Source of the DNA: Anseranas semipalmata | Lineage: Eukaryota > Chordata > Aves > Anseriformes > Anseranatidae | Length of the DNA stretch: 64,000 bases | Reading direction: 5' to 3' | NCBI GenBank assembly: GCA_013399115.1 | Contig: VXAA01000606.1 | Span: 351,793 to 415,792, forward strand | Shown here: piece by piece, positions 46,206 through 57,870 of the stretch | Numbering within the stretch: position 1 is the first letter of the stretch | Layout of the letters: every line of letters begins with the position of its first letter | Translations under genes and position numbers: made by a program | Notes under the pieces: model-generated | Databases searched by the model: none | What the model saw: only the letters and a program-made list of their open reading frames with translations | What the model was told of the DNA's origin: nothing

Positions 46206-49014
46206 ATAGAAGACAATTAAGAAGAACTATATATTTATACATGGTATATCCTCTTACATCTTGGGTTGGATCCAATAACCAGCCTTAATTACAATAATTA
46301 TGCCTCTGGTCACAACCAGAAGCTGGGAGTGAAGTGAAAGAAATCAGAAGAAAATGCTTAATCAATGCCCTAAGCTAAACTTCTTTATGAAAGGCTTATT
46401 TTCTCATTTTCTAGGCAGTTCTCAGCTGCAAATTCAGTTCCAAGTTTCTATCTTGACTTCGGACTACTTCATCAGCAAACAGAAGATGCATTTGGAATTG
46501 GGGTTACAGGCAAGGATTTTTTTTGTTTGTTTGTTTGTTTCAGTTATTCACTGTATAGCTCTTTGTTTTAAGTTAATTTCTTATCCAGAAGATGGATCCT
46601 ATGGTATTTATGATCAAAGTTCCTTTGACTGTGAAATGGCTGTGAATTATCTGACCTGCAAGTGTGAAATCCTGTTCTGAATATTTTCATGACCCAAGCA
46701 AACAGTCCATTTCACTGAACATAGTTCAATTAGCCATCACTTGGCAAAATATCTGCTTATGCTTTTGCCAACCAAGCAAACTAAGGCTGTTTACCTGCCC
46801 CATGCCCTGTGGTGTCTGCAGGCGCATGTGGATGAGCACAAGTTCAGAGACTGTCAATCTGAGATTTTAGCAGTTTATACATGTGAGGGTTCCAGTAATT
46901 TTCTGGAGTCTCCAGATTGATTTAGTTGTGAGATCATGTTTCTTTATACTTCATTGTAGCCTGTTGTCTTTCCATGGGTATTCAAAAGGGTATGTGGTAT
47001 GGAATTCTTCCCTTGTGAGTAAGTCATTAGGAATAGTAATTCATATTCTATTTTCCTCCGTGTTCCAAAATAAAAACTATGTCATAGACTGTTGCCCCCT
47101 GAAATCAGTCATAACTTTTCTCTTCATATGTGATAAAACAACTCATTTCGTGGAGCTCTGATCACTCTCTCAGCTGTTCATATATTGTCTTAGATCAAGA
47201 CATGCTTCACCTCTGGGAGAAAAGATAGCAATTTTCCAATCCCCAGAAGAAGAGTGAGTCTCTAAAAAACAAATCCAAAAATTACTGTAGTTCTTCTGGA
47301 TGAAATGCTGTCTACTATAACAGCCTGTGCTACAAACTTTCTAGAAATCTCTAGGTCTTTTTTAAAAAGGGCAAAAGCCTTTTTTTTTTTTTCCTCATCA
47401 TTTTATGTTTGTTCTTGGCTGCGTTTGCTGATGTTATGCCCTTTGACATGTTGAGGTAAGGACATTTGTTGCACCCTTGTCTCCTCTACTGTTATATCAC
47501 TGATGAACTTTCTACAGAAGAGATAGCTAGATTTGGGAGGTATGAAACGATGTGAAATATGACCATCCTCACACCTGTATGTTTGATTTGCTCTACAGAG
47601 TAGTTTAACATAATGCCCAACCAATGTTTTTTACCCTTATTCTCAGACCAGGGCCCAATTAATTGCTGTGGTGGATGAACAGAATGTTAAAATGCTGAGA
47701 TCTGGATTAACTGCACAAGCTAGAAGAAGCTTCATTTCTTTCTCAAAGCTGAAGAAAGAACTAACCTTTCCAGCATGATCAACAGATGCCAAATCTTTTC
47801 CTCAGTGATGAGAAAGCATGCAACTTTAATTTACACTAGGTACTATTTAACTGACAAGAAGATAAGTCCACAGTGTGCTTGAGCCATAGTAAATTGTTGT
47901 TAAATAGTCTCATCCATATCTGATAAACCAGCTCTTGCTCTTTTAAGCAAAGGTAAATATTCTGCAATAATTAAGGTTCAGTGGGAATAGTCTAAATACC
48001 ATGAGATCCTATTTAAGGTATGTCCATTTGGATTCTTACAGTTTATGCACCTGTCCTTTAGGCTGTCTTTGGAAGATGTCATCAATTATTACACAGTAAA
48101 AAACACACAGTCAGAGGTGCATGGACACTGAATGCATAAGTAGACTCTCTTCTTTATTCATACTAGGCAGTGCTTTATGCCCTGAATAAACCAATGAAGG
48201 GAATGAGATGAGAAAGTTTTGTTTGACCTAAGTAAGAAGATTACAATTTAGCCCTTTGATATAACATCAAGGACAAAACTGGCTGTCTTATTCTCAGTGA
48301 ATGACAGGATTTGAATGGTAACCTCAGTTTGACAGGGGAAGTTGCTAGCCCTCGTCAGCAAGAGTGCTGGGGTGTTATCCAGACCAAATATGTAGCACTC
48401 ATTCCTCACAGCAACCGAAGTTCACCGTGTTTTTTTTTTTTAGTTAGGTGATGTCAGTGTTGGCTTTTATTAATTCACATGATTCCCACATCTGAAATAG
48501 AACGATAATGTCAGTGATACGTAGTAGTGGATTGGCTCTTTAAGTGTTTACCTCTTTGTTGTACAGGAGCTATATTCCTTGACAGTGTAATTGAACCAAT
48601 GTTTTGCTTCAGCTGATTTCCATCCACAAACTGTTTTGGAGTTCAGAGAAGAGATCACCTTAAACCATTGAATTCTCCACTTTCACAGTCAATTAGTGAT
48701 GGCTTCCAATATGGAGGAGGGCAAGGGATATGGGCTGCCCTTGAGAAAATGTCATACTATGCTGATGTCATAAAATAATAATACTACATACTAGGCGTCA
48801 TTACTTTTGCTAGTACATAAAGGCAGCTGAGCACTACAGCTACTTGGCTGTGCTGTTTACGCAGACTGGGTGAGGTAAAAAGTGTGCTGCTAGAAATGTA
48901 AGTGGAACAGCCTGTGCCATTTGGACAAACGGAAATCTAATACAACAAGGTTAGAGTTTACAGTGTTAGTCTTCCTATTATCCAGTCCTTATTCTCAGCC
49001 TGTGCAAGTTCGCC
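46206..49014. other. No gene recognised; about 2.8 kb
   Basis: Contains a short TTTG repeat at 46519-46540, T13 at 47380-47392 and a T run near 48429-48440. The 108-codon frame 46354-46680 is partly built from the repeat and shows no domain. Confidence 0.45.
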
Positions 49015-49095
49015 CAACTGCTTTGAAATCAATAGAGCTACGTGGATGCATGGTGCTTTCTCATTTATACCCTGCAAGAATCTGGCCAACCATTC
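49015..49095. repeat. Possible half of an old palindromic interspersed repeat
   Basis: CTTTGAAATCAATAGAGCTACG and, after an insertion, CATTTATACCCTGCAAGAATCTGGCC follow the right half of the element whose left half is seen at 44682. Assignment from memory of amniote repeats, with moderate doubt. Confidence 0.4.
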
Positions 49096-49499
49096 CTCTG
49101 TACATCATTCAAACGTGGCTATATAAACCTATTAATAGCCTATTGAGCTCCAAACCTTATAGCAGCCTCTGCATTCTCAAACCTTTAGGAAAATCTACCT
49201 AATCATCATGCAGGCAATCATTAAGCCCAGTGATACTCAGGCAGACAGAATCATAAATGCAAAATTCTTTATACAGAATTTTCTAGCTATCCTCCATGTA
49301 GGACAAAAAAATATAAACTATTGGCTGACCCTTGCCTCTGTGCTATTTTTTTTTTTTCCTGTAACAGGATCAAACTAATTAGCTAGATCATACTTCAACA
49401 CTTATCTAGCTGCAAAGGGAAAATATGTATTTTAGTAAAGGCAAAGGACTGTCTGTACCCAGACAGACAGTAAACGCGTATCAGTTTCTTCCCCCTCCT
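49096..49499. other. No gene recognised
   Basis: AT-rich unique sequence with a T12-type run near 49347-49358. Confidence 0.5.
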
Positions 49500-49790
49500 C
49501 TTTATTTTTTTTTCCTTTCAGTTTAAGTCACCCAGACCTTGTCTCTTCAGTAATGTCATAATCAGCAAGCTGAAGGCAAGGCTGCTGATAATTGTTCTTT
49601 ATGTTGCTCTTTGTTTAGTATCTGATTCAATACATCTGCGTGGACACCATTCCATCACCTTCTTAGTAACAGAGGTGAAAAAAATCAATGGCAATCAGAT
49701 TACCTTGTTAACAGAAAGGCTAAAGGGCTAGTGTGTTAAGTTCACAGTGCATCACCTTTCATTTAAAACATCTCACTTGTGGGGCTTGTG
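49500..49790. promoter_or_regulatory. Candidate conserved non-coding element
   Basis: Motif-dense: AATGTCATAATCAGC, GATAATTGTTC (SOX-type ATTGTT), CAATCAGATTACC and TTGTTAACAG, with TCTGCGTGG, inside 250 bp of mixed composition between T-rich flanks. Looks like an enhancer-type island. No direct evidence of activity. Confidence 0.35.
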
Positions 49791-52700
49791 TTTTATTTTT
49801 TTATTATTTACCCTTTATTATTATTTATAGCACCAAGGGTTCTGTGGTATTCCTTGATATAATTGCATTAGTCTTCCCCTAGGTTAGACTGGACAGCTGT
49901 GACATCTTTTTTGAGAGATTCAATGTTAGTTTTGATAAGGTAGCTCTGTCTGAAGCTCCTTGTTTTGCACATGGTTCATAACAAAATCCAGGAAAGTATA
50001 AATATCTTGTATAATTGTGTGTTGGGTATTTTTCCTGTTCACTCTCTGCTTTCACCCTTATTCACTGGGATACAGTCAAGCCATAGCACAGCACCAGCTT
50101 GTACTGAAGAAACCTAGACATGTTTAGCAAACAAGCAAAATAATAATAATAATAAATGCATGAAACAGTGCTAGTAGCCTGTGATTCACTGAGCATTCTA
50201 GCATTAGGATTTAGTCATATGACTACAATCTGGACTAAAGAATCATTCTGATCATTTGTAATCTGTAAAGTTGCTGTGCTCCTTTTAAATGAGTAAAAAG
50301 ACTTATTAGAACCATTCTTCTGACCAGACGTTGTTTGCATGACCACCTTATGCTTTCTTATATAACTCTGTTTTGTTCCCTCCTTCAGCTCTGAGTCCTT
50401 TCTTATCACAGCTGGAAAATACGAGCAACAGCTATATCTGAATCAGCCAGGCCTTCGCCATGAACAAAACAATTCCTGTTTATCTGCTGAAGACTTCAGT
50501 CAGTTAAATCTGTTGGAATCTTTTCTGAGAGATATAGTGCTGCACAAACTTTATTAATCAGGCTGGGATATCACAATTTGTTATCATAAATATGAATGAG
50601 CAGGGAGTGTCTCTTACAAAGAGCTACCATCTTTATAACTATTACATGAGTCATTCTCATCAGCTAAGGAACATTTTAGAGTGGTTTGGAATTAGACTTC
50701 TTAATGACACCGACTTTTCCAGAGTTTGAATAACAAAGCCTCCAGTCTTGTATCTGTTATTTCATCTCTCTTCTGAGGCTAAAGTTGTGCTTAAGCAGGT
50801 ACTTTGTGTACATCAGCTGGCAAAGAATTATGTCCAGCAAATCCCTGAGGGAAAACAAGAGGCAGGATAAAAAAAAAAGCAGACTGATTAAATTCAACAG
50901 GGTCTTTATTTTTCATTCCTTGAAAAACGTTGTTCAAGTATCTTTTAGCTCTAACTGAATTCCAGGTCGAATTGCATGTAACTGTTAGAGACCTCTTCAC
51001 CACAGATTCCCACAGCTAAAGTCATTTCAATTAATTAAGTGTTGCAGGGGTTAGTAACGATTTTAAGTTGTGGAATGAAATTACTTTAAGAGGTGGCAAA
51101 TTCCTTGTGTGTTTTCTCCTCCTTCATTTGGATTATGGCTGTCAAAAGTAGAATTTCATCAATGGATTAAAAGAAACCACATATGTAACAGGCTCTGGTT
51201 GAAATGCAGTCGTTTGTTTTTAAGGAAAGACATAAATGGAAAGTAATTCAAAACTAGCTGAGGTGAAACATTGTTTCTGAAAGATGTGGAAGTGGTATAA
51301 GTCTGCAAAACACATAGAAGATCATTCAACTAATTACTCATATCGAAAATGGTAAGGGGAAAGACAGACTAATCAGACATTTGGAAGTGATGAATGATTT
51401 TGCATATCTAATACTGGAGAACATCTCCTCAACGGGATCCCAAACCTGTGGTGTTTATGGAGTCCCAGCTCTAATTTCCCTAGTATTTTTCCATTTGTGA
51501 GTGCTGGAGGCCTGAGGTATGTTCCCTACCCAAGATGAACATGCTGTTAACCTGGCAAAGAGCATGTACCCAGGCAGCTTCAGTGCTCAACTCAAGCAGA
51601 CAGCAGAGGATTTACAGCCTCAGCCTGCTCCAGCCTCCCAGTAATTACACCTGCAACCCTACACCCCTGACAGTTACTGGTCAGGCAAGGAGCTACCCTC
51701 TGATTGCACATAAGGAGGCCTATTTTGTACCCAGAGTTCTCAACTGGAAGAAATTCCAACACCAATGGGATTTCAGGTTACATGGCTATGCAGAACAGTA
51801 AGACTGATTTCTGGTTTCAGACCCTTTGAGTGTAGCACTGAGGCAAAGGAGAGATGGGAGGGGAGAGACAGAAGGAGGAAACACAGATAAAAGCAAGAAA
51901 AGGTCTGGTCCTGCAAATGGGAACCTGTGTGGCTATGAGGAGCTGCCTGGGCTGGTCTGTGTGTAGGGTCAGGATCTCAGTTCTGGTGAATGGGAGGAAT
52001 GGAAATCATTTGCTTCATAAACCACAGTAACTCTTCAAGAAATTACTAGCACATTACATGGTACTTTTGCAACCGATATAGAATTCCATACTTGTGGTAC
52101 CCATTAGACAACAACCAAAGACAAGAGAAACATGTTTAAAACAGATCTATAGAGGCTGCAATATCTAAGCTTTACACATCTTTACTTTTTTTGTAGATGA
52201 AACTTCATTGGGAAGTACTAAGCATCTTTAAGAGCCCCTGGAGAAACACAGGGTGAATAAAAGGTGCTCCTACACTTCCACAAAACAGTCTTTCAGGATA
52301 GAGTTGGTTTCTTTATCCATGAAGCTTTGAAAGGAACTTAGGGATTATAAAGCACGCTGACAGGAAAACCAGCACTGTCTACAGGACTCTGACCTTCTGG
52401 CTGAGCAACCTAGGCCCTCCAGAGGCCCTGAATGCCTTATGCCAAAAAACCTAGAACAAAAGGAAGATGTTTCTGCACAAAATCTCTCTCTTCCCACACT
52501 TCATACATGCTATAGCACAGCCTTGTAATAGAGAAGTGAAAGCTTAAGTATTTTACTAATTAGCATAAACTACATCAACCTGGCAGGTTTGTGTAATGTG
52601 GGAACCTCAGCTCACAGGTGGCTGGTATTTCTGATTACACCAGATGAGATATATTGAGAGCTGAAGGTACCAGCTGATTTTTTTTCTCTTGTTCTGTTAG

Positions 52701-53827
52701 TGCTATCTGTTATGGAGCTGGAAGTAAAGCAATAGGACTGTAATGGTGGAAGGGAGATGGAGAAGTTTCTGTGACTGAGAAGCTAAAGCTGGATGAGGAT
52801 TATCTCAAAAGGTTTGTGTTGGAGTAACTTATTTAGCTAGGAGACCAGAAATAAACAGTTCTTGTAGAAGGAGAATCTGGCTGTGGGAGCTGGGTCTCTG
52901 AACAATACTGTAGACTTAGTGTTGCCTTAAATAGTGCAACTCAGCAGGGGAAGAAGGGGGATTGGTGCTCTCCATGGAGGTGCATGTGTCTTTCTACCAT
53001 CAGGATGAGATTTATAGCTCTTGTTGGCTGAGTCTGAATTGTACTTGCTAAAGAAATGGTTCTGGCACTGCTAGGGTGGAGAAGGATGTTGGAGATGAGG
53101 ACCGTAGTATTTTAGCATTTGTGTCTATTGCCCTGAATGTTGGAGTAGTGTAGGGGCTGGGCAGCCCTGGTCTTTGCAGCAGCTGCCTCCAGACTTGATG
53201 ACCAGCAGAGTTCTGTCCTCACTTACACAACTGCAATTTAGATTTTGACCCAAGATTTAGTTTATTATTAAGGCCATATGTTTCTCATAACTATGACTTT
53301 TGTCAGAACCCATGAGTATTAGGGGCTTTTTGTTGAGAATAATGGAAAATTCCCATTGAGCAAGACTCTACTCTGAAATACCATTAACTTAGCTCCATAT
53401 ATCTTCGAGGGTGTGGAGAGGGAGGGTTTTAAATACTTTTAAACAGTTCATTTAAAAAGCTTTTTCTACATTAAATTTTTCTCATTACAACTTGATATTA
53501 AACTAAATAGTTTCACGGAACTTTCTTCTTCAAATTAAAATTAATATTTCCACTTATGACAAAGCTGCAAATCTTTCTATATTTGGAGCTGAGAGTCAAA
53601 TATATTTACTTAAAAAAAAAAAAAAAGAAAATAAAGCAATGAAAAAAAAAATAACCACCCAAAAGTTAAAAACAGAAAATGGTTGGGGGAATCTATATCT
53701 GAAACATAATAAAAATTCAAAGAACTTATAGGCTAAGGTGTTAAAACAATGTGTCAGATTCAACCAGGGAGAAAAGAGGAAGAAACATGGAGATTGATAT
53801 GTGTTTTCCAACAGGGGACAGGAGCTG
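49791..53827. other. No gene recognised; about 4 kb
   Basis: A short (AAT)n lies at 50139-50154, a purine-rich run at 51840-51878, and A15 near 53611-53625. The plus frame 51535-51801 has no domain. The rest is AT-rich unique DNA. Confidence 0.45.
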
Positions 53828-53896
53828 GACTTAATGTCAGGAACTGGGCTTGATGATTCCTGTGGGTCCCTTCCAGCTTGGGATATTCTATGAATA
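53828..53896 (+). mobile_element. CR1 LINE 3' end, bird type
   Basis: The plus strand ends GGGCTTGATGATTCCTGTGGG, TCCCTTCCAGCTTGGGATATTCTATGA. This follows the 3' terminus of avian CR1 elements, which end in repeats of ATTCTATG. Only about 70 bp at the 3' end are recognisable, in keeping with the severe 5' truncation of CR1 copies. No reverse-transcriptase sequence is present. The best taxonomic clue in the window. Confidence 0.8.
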
Positions 53897-55939
53897 ACTG
53901 GTGATATTGCTGTGGAATTTCAGTAGTCAGTGACGATGTGCAAGGAAAAAAAAACACTTTTATTTTTAGCTTTGTTGCAATAGGAGTTTAACTGGAAAAA
54001 AAATCTTGAAGATGTATTACAGTCAAGAAGGAGATGGAAGCTGCTCTTAGTCACTTCTCTGACTGCAAGAATACTTCAATAACTGTTTAAAGGTTTGCTT
54101 CATAGGGTAACCTGGGTATTATGTACCCCAAACTTGAGTAGTAACTCACAAAAGATAATCAGATCTCCATAGAGACAATGTGAACCAGAGTCTCAAAAGC
54201 CTAATGACACCAGACTTAATTTTGGAAGACTTGGTTGGTGAACCAATGAAATCGCTTAACCATAAGTAGCAATATGGAGGCTGGGGTTCTGCCCACAAGT
54301 AATTGCTTAGTGGTGTAAAGCATTGCAGAGAAAAGCCAAAGTTATATTTTGTCTATTAGAACAGACAGAAATCAGTTCACTTGCCTTCTTGCTTGGATAT
54401 TTTATGCATTTAAGAGATTAGATTAATAACATTCTAAACTGACTGTTGTGGCTGGGCTAATCTTTAAATGTGCTGTGGCAGGGTAGGCTTGTGTCTTAAT
54501 GTGGGTTTTAGCTTTGCATGACATAATGGAAATATTCACAAAGTCTGGAAAGCCACAAAAACAGCTCTGGGACTTAGTCTCAAAAATATGATGCTTTCTA
54601 GCCTCCTCTTGAGGGCTATAATACACTTGTATTTTGATTATACTACACTTCAACAGGTACAGTTGCTGCAGATAAAGGGACTCCACATTATGTAGTGTCA
54701 TAAGAATGTAATTCTTGAATGTCACACCTTGGCCATGCTTGGCCTGGCACTCTTTCAAACGCTAGGTGCCCTTGGAGGATGTGTGCTGTTTTTAGTAAAG
54801 AGGATGCTTTCTTTGGGATGGGAGATTATCTGCACACACCTTCTGTCTGACACAGAGCCAAACACGTGTACTTGTCTGGCCCATAACCCAACAACACCTT
54901 TAGGGTAGACCCCTGGCAATCTTTACAGCCTCTTCCTGATGTTTTCCATGCATTTCTGTCTATAAATTTCTTGCATAAAAGACTCTCCTGCACTTGTGCT
55001 ATTTCTTGTGTCTGCATACTGACTTCTACCTTATTTCCTCTTCAACTCACTTCTGAAAAAATGAATTCCTAAAATCATGTTGAAAAGTTATTCTAACAAG
55101 GCGTTGTGCTTTGAAAGCCCTCATGAAGTGCACATACTTTGAGATGCTGAGCTTGTTGTCCAATAGCTTGAGAGGTTTTTCAGTGTGAACTTTTTTCTGT
55201 GGTAGGGGATGGTGCATTTTTACTTAGAGTAGATTTATAAAACAAAAATCCTCTGTATCCAAAAATAGAAGGTGTCTACTCTAAACCTCTTTCTTTCTCT
55301 ATACAGTTTCTATGGGAATATTCCTACCTAGGAAAAACTGTGTTTATTAGAGCACATAGGGTGTCACCTTGTTCATGTATTGGTGACCCCAAGACAGAGC
55401 AGAAGGTTTCAACTGGACGGCAACAATTTAAAAAAATCAATGAAAATTATGACAACATTCAGAGTTTACACAAGTGCAGATCCATTGTGCTTTGCCTAAC
55501 AGCCAGGGAGGCCCAAATAAACACCATAACAACGCCTGCTCCCTTGGCTTAAGCACTCTCTCAAGGGCTCACCACCATGCTAAACAGCTCAGTATGTGAG
55601 AAGAATGGTATTTTGACTGTCAAAATCCAACAGTTATATTTTTGTTTATATTTTTGACTTTTTCCCCATGTACGATCCCTAACCACCCCTGCGTGCTTAA
55701 GCATGTCTCTGAAGCTGCCATATTGCACAATGTGTTATCACGGTAGGTCAGATTAGAGTTATATTGCCAATACTATTCCAGTAAGAGAGCTGGCATGAAG
55801 AAAAGATGACTGAATTAGTGGCCAATTGGGACATTTTCTGACCTACTCTTTAGGAACCAAGTCCTCTGAACTTTCCCATTATCCTTCAGCTTCATCCTTT
55901 TAATAGGGACCAAATCTCCATTAACAATTGAACACTGAC
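53897..55939. other. No gene recognised; about 2 kb
   Basis: Unique sequence. The minus-strand frame 54758-54423 (111 codons) shows no domain. Confidence 0.45.
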
Positions 55940-56420
55940 AATAAGTGCCATCAGGAAAAGGAAATTCAATTTTAGTGGGGGATGACAGCCTTACCTTTTT
56001 CGCGCTTAATTGGCCGTATTGTCTCCAAAAGTTAATTGGTTACTTAGTCCAGGTAGTTAGTAAAATGTTTAGCTGCGTCAAAAAGCCCAGGCTCCTACTG
56101 TTAATGGGGCATGAAATGGAATGTTTGATACTGCAAATAAAATCAGTGATATTCAAGGATGTTATGGTAGGTAATGCGTTGAAACTGCCATTTAATGGGT
56201 CCTGGAAGATTAGGGTAGTGTCAGCTGGAACCGCCCGGTCTCTTTTCTGACATTGTTAGTTGCCTCTTCATTTACTTAACGGCTGTCTGCACTGATTACA
56301 TAGGCATAAAACTCCCAACAAAAAAACAACAGAGACACGCTCTATTAGCAGTCCAATTAGAACTATTTGCATATTACAGTTCATTTCTGCTTAAGTGAAT
56401 CCCTAATACAACTTTAGGAA
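55940..56420. promoter_or_regulatory. Strong candidate conserved non-coding element (enhancer-like)
   Basis: The word TTAATTGG occurs twice, 26 bp apart (56006-56013 and 56032-56039), the first preceded by CGCGC. Near the right end CCAATTAG (56353-56360) is followed by a perfect octamer ATTTGCAT (56365-56372). Between them are GCTGCGTCAAAAAG, GGTAATGCGTTG, AACCGCCCGG and TTAACGGC with retained CpGs. Homeodomain plus POU sites are typical of neural and limb developmental enhancers. The 101-codon frame over it shows no protein family. Conservation was not tested. Confidence 0.55.
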
Positions 56421-57112
56421 AAAAAATTCTATTGTCATTAAAAAAAAAAAAAGAAAAAGGCAAGAAAAGAAAGGAAAAGCCTTAAAGGTGATCTTTTTTC
56501 TACCTCTTCTTTCTCTCTGAAAAAATTCAGTAAAGGTCCATTAAAAATAAGAGGTGGTGGGGCAGTCTAAAGGTAGGAGATTTCTGTTGCTACCTTACAT
56601 CATGATGACTTTTAATATGACAGTAAATCCATGCCAACTTTTTTACACGGCCTTTGTGGAGTTTTTTTTCCTAGATTGTTTTCCACTTTTTTTTGTTCTT
56701 CAAAGTATCCTAAGGAAGATGTTAGATCTTCCAACCTTCACCTTGGGTTTCTTGAGCTAAGCAGCTAATGTGCCTGGGAATGGGCCTTGGGAGGAAGCAT
56801 ACTTGACGCTGTGCAGTTCACCTGCCTTATTATAAAATGGTGGTAAATGATCCCCCCCTCTGCTCCCACCCTGTCCCCACCCCTAGAGGTTGGAGCTAAT
56901 AGGGAGGTAATACAGCCTTTCTGTTCCTCTGGAAAGCAATTCTGGGTAAATTTTAACCCATTGTCAATTAGAATAAATGACTTAGTCTGGGACAGGTGAG
57001 AACAAATGCATCCAAATGATCAGAACATCGGGGGAGTCTTCTACAGGGAATAATGTGGTGAGAGCAATACAGGATCGAGCTACAAGTGGCTGGTGTTGCG
57101 GGAGACTTTATT
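56421..57112. other. No gene recognised
   Basis: A-rich run at 56440-56480 and a C-rich patch at 56850-56886, otherwise unique. Confidence 0.5.
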
Positions 57113-57433
57113 TTATCCATCTGTAGAATAGGAAGGAGAACAACTACATGGACAGGGTACCATGGGACTTTTGCCTAAGTGACAGCAGTGACTGCAGGTG
57201 CCACTGCAATGGCAGCACTTGTGCTCACGCAAACAAGAGAGCTTGTAGCTTTTGATGCAGTGTCCTTCAGGGCTCTTAAGGTGAATACTTCTTAGAAAAA
57301 ATAACAATATTACTAGTAATACCAGAAGAAAATCACGTTTAGTCTTCCTTTTAATTTCAACTTTCACAGAGTCTGCTGAGCCTGGTGAATTTAAAGGTTT
57401 CTTTTTAAGATGGTAATTACAATTTGTGCACAT
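57113..57433 (-). other. Unrecognised open frame, hydrophobic segment then cysteine-rich tail
   Basis: A 106-codon frame on the minus strand. Residues 25-34 are basic, residues 35-47 (FLLVLLVILLFFL) are strongly hydrophobic, and eleven of the next fifty residues are Cys (59, 67, 73, 74, 76, 80, 83, 84, 94, 96, 98). A membrane-anchored or secreted Cys-rich peptide would look like this, but I know no family with this spacing. The frame sits in candidate non-coding sequence, overlaps another minus frame in a different register, and has no exon signals I trust. Most likely chance. Confidence 0.12.
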
Positions 57434-57870
57434 GCTTGCCCACGAGGTGGATAGGCTGTTTCTCTTGTGAAATAAAAATGCTGATTTTCCCCTCTTCTCT
57501 CGGAGTTAGCAAGTTTCCCGGGACCCCGCTCTCACGAAAACCTGGGGACTGGCAACCAGCGAGGAGCTTCTTGCCTGCCTCTTGGTTGGCTGCGATGTCT
57601 CTGAGGGTCTCAAGCCGGGCTGGCTGGATGGAAAAGCTGAGTTGCTTGATTGGTACTTGGATTAGAGGCACCTAGAGGAGCCCAGGGGAGATCTTTGATG
57701 TTCAAATGCTAATGTAAATACCGACAGAGTTATTTCCAAAGCTCGCACAGCTCAATTCCTTTTTACATGCAGACCTAATTTCACAGGTCAGCCAACCCAC
57801 CTCCGCTATTATCTGGATTTAGCGATTAATAGAGGATTTCAGTAGTTGACTGTGACAAATAGCGACTAGG
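57417..57870. promoter_or_regulatory. Candidate conserved non-coding element
   Basis: CpG-bearing island: CCACGAGG, TCTCTCGGAG, CCCGGGACCCCGCTCTCACG, CAGCGAGG, GCTGCGATG, AAGCCGGGC, ATACCGACAG, AGCTCGCAC, CCTCCGCTATT, TAGCGATTAATAG and AATAGCGAC within 450 bp. An AGGTCA half-site lies at about 57786-57791. Both strands are open over 57424-57671 (83-84 codons), with no recognisable protein. The density of CpG outside any repeat is the highest in the right half of the window. Confidence 0.45.
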
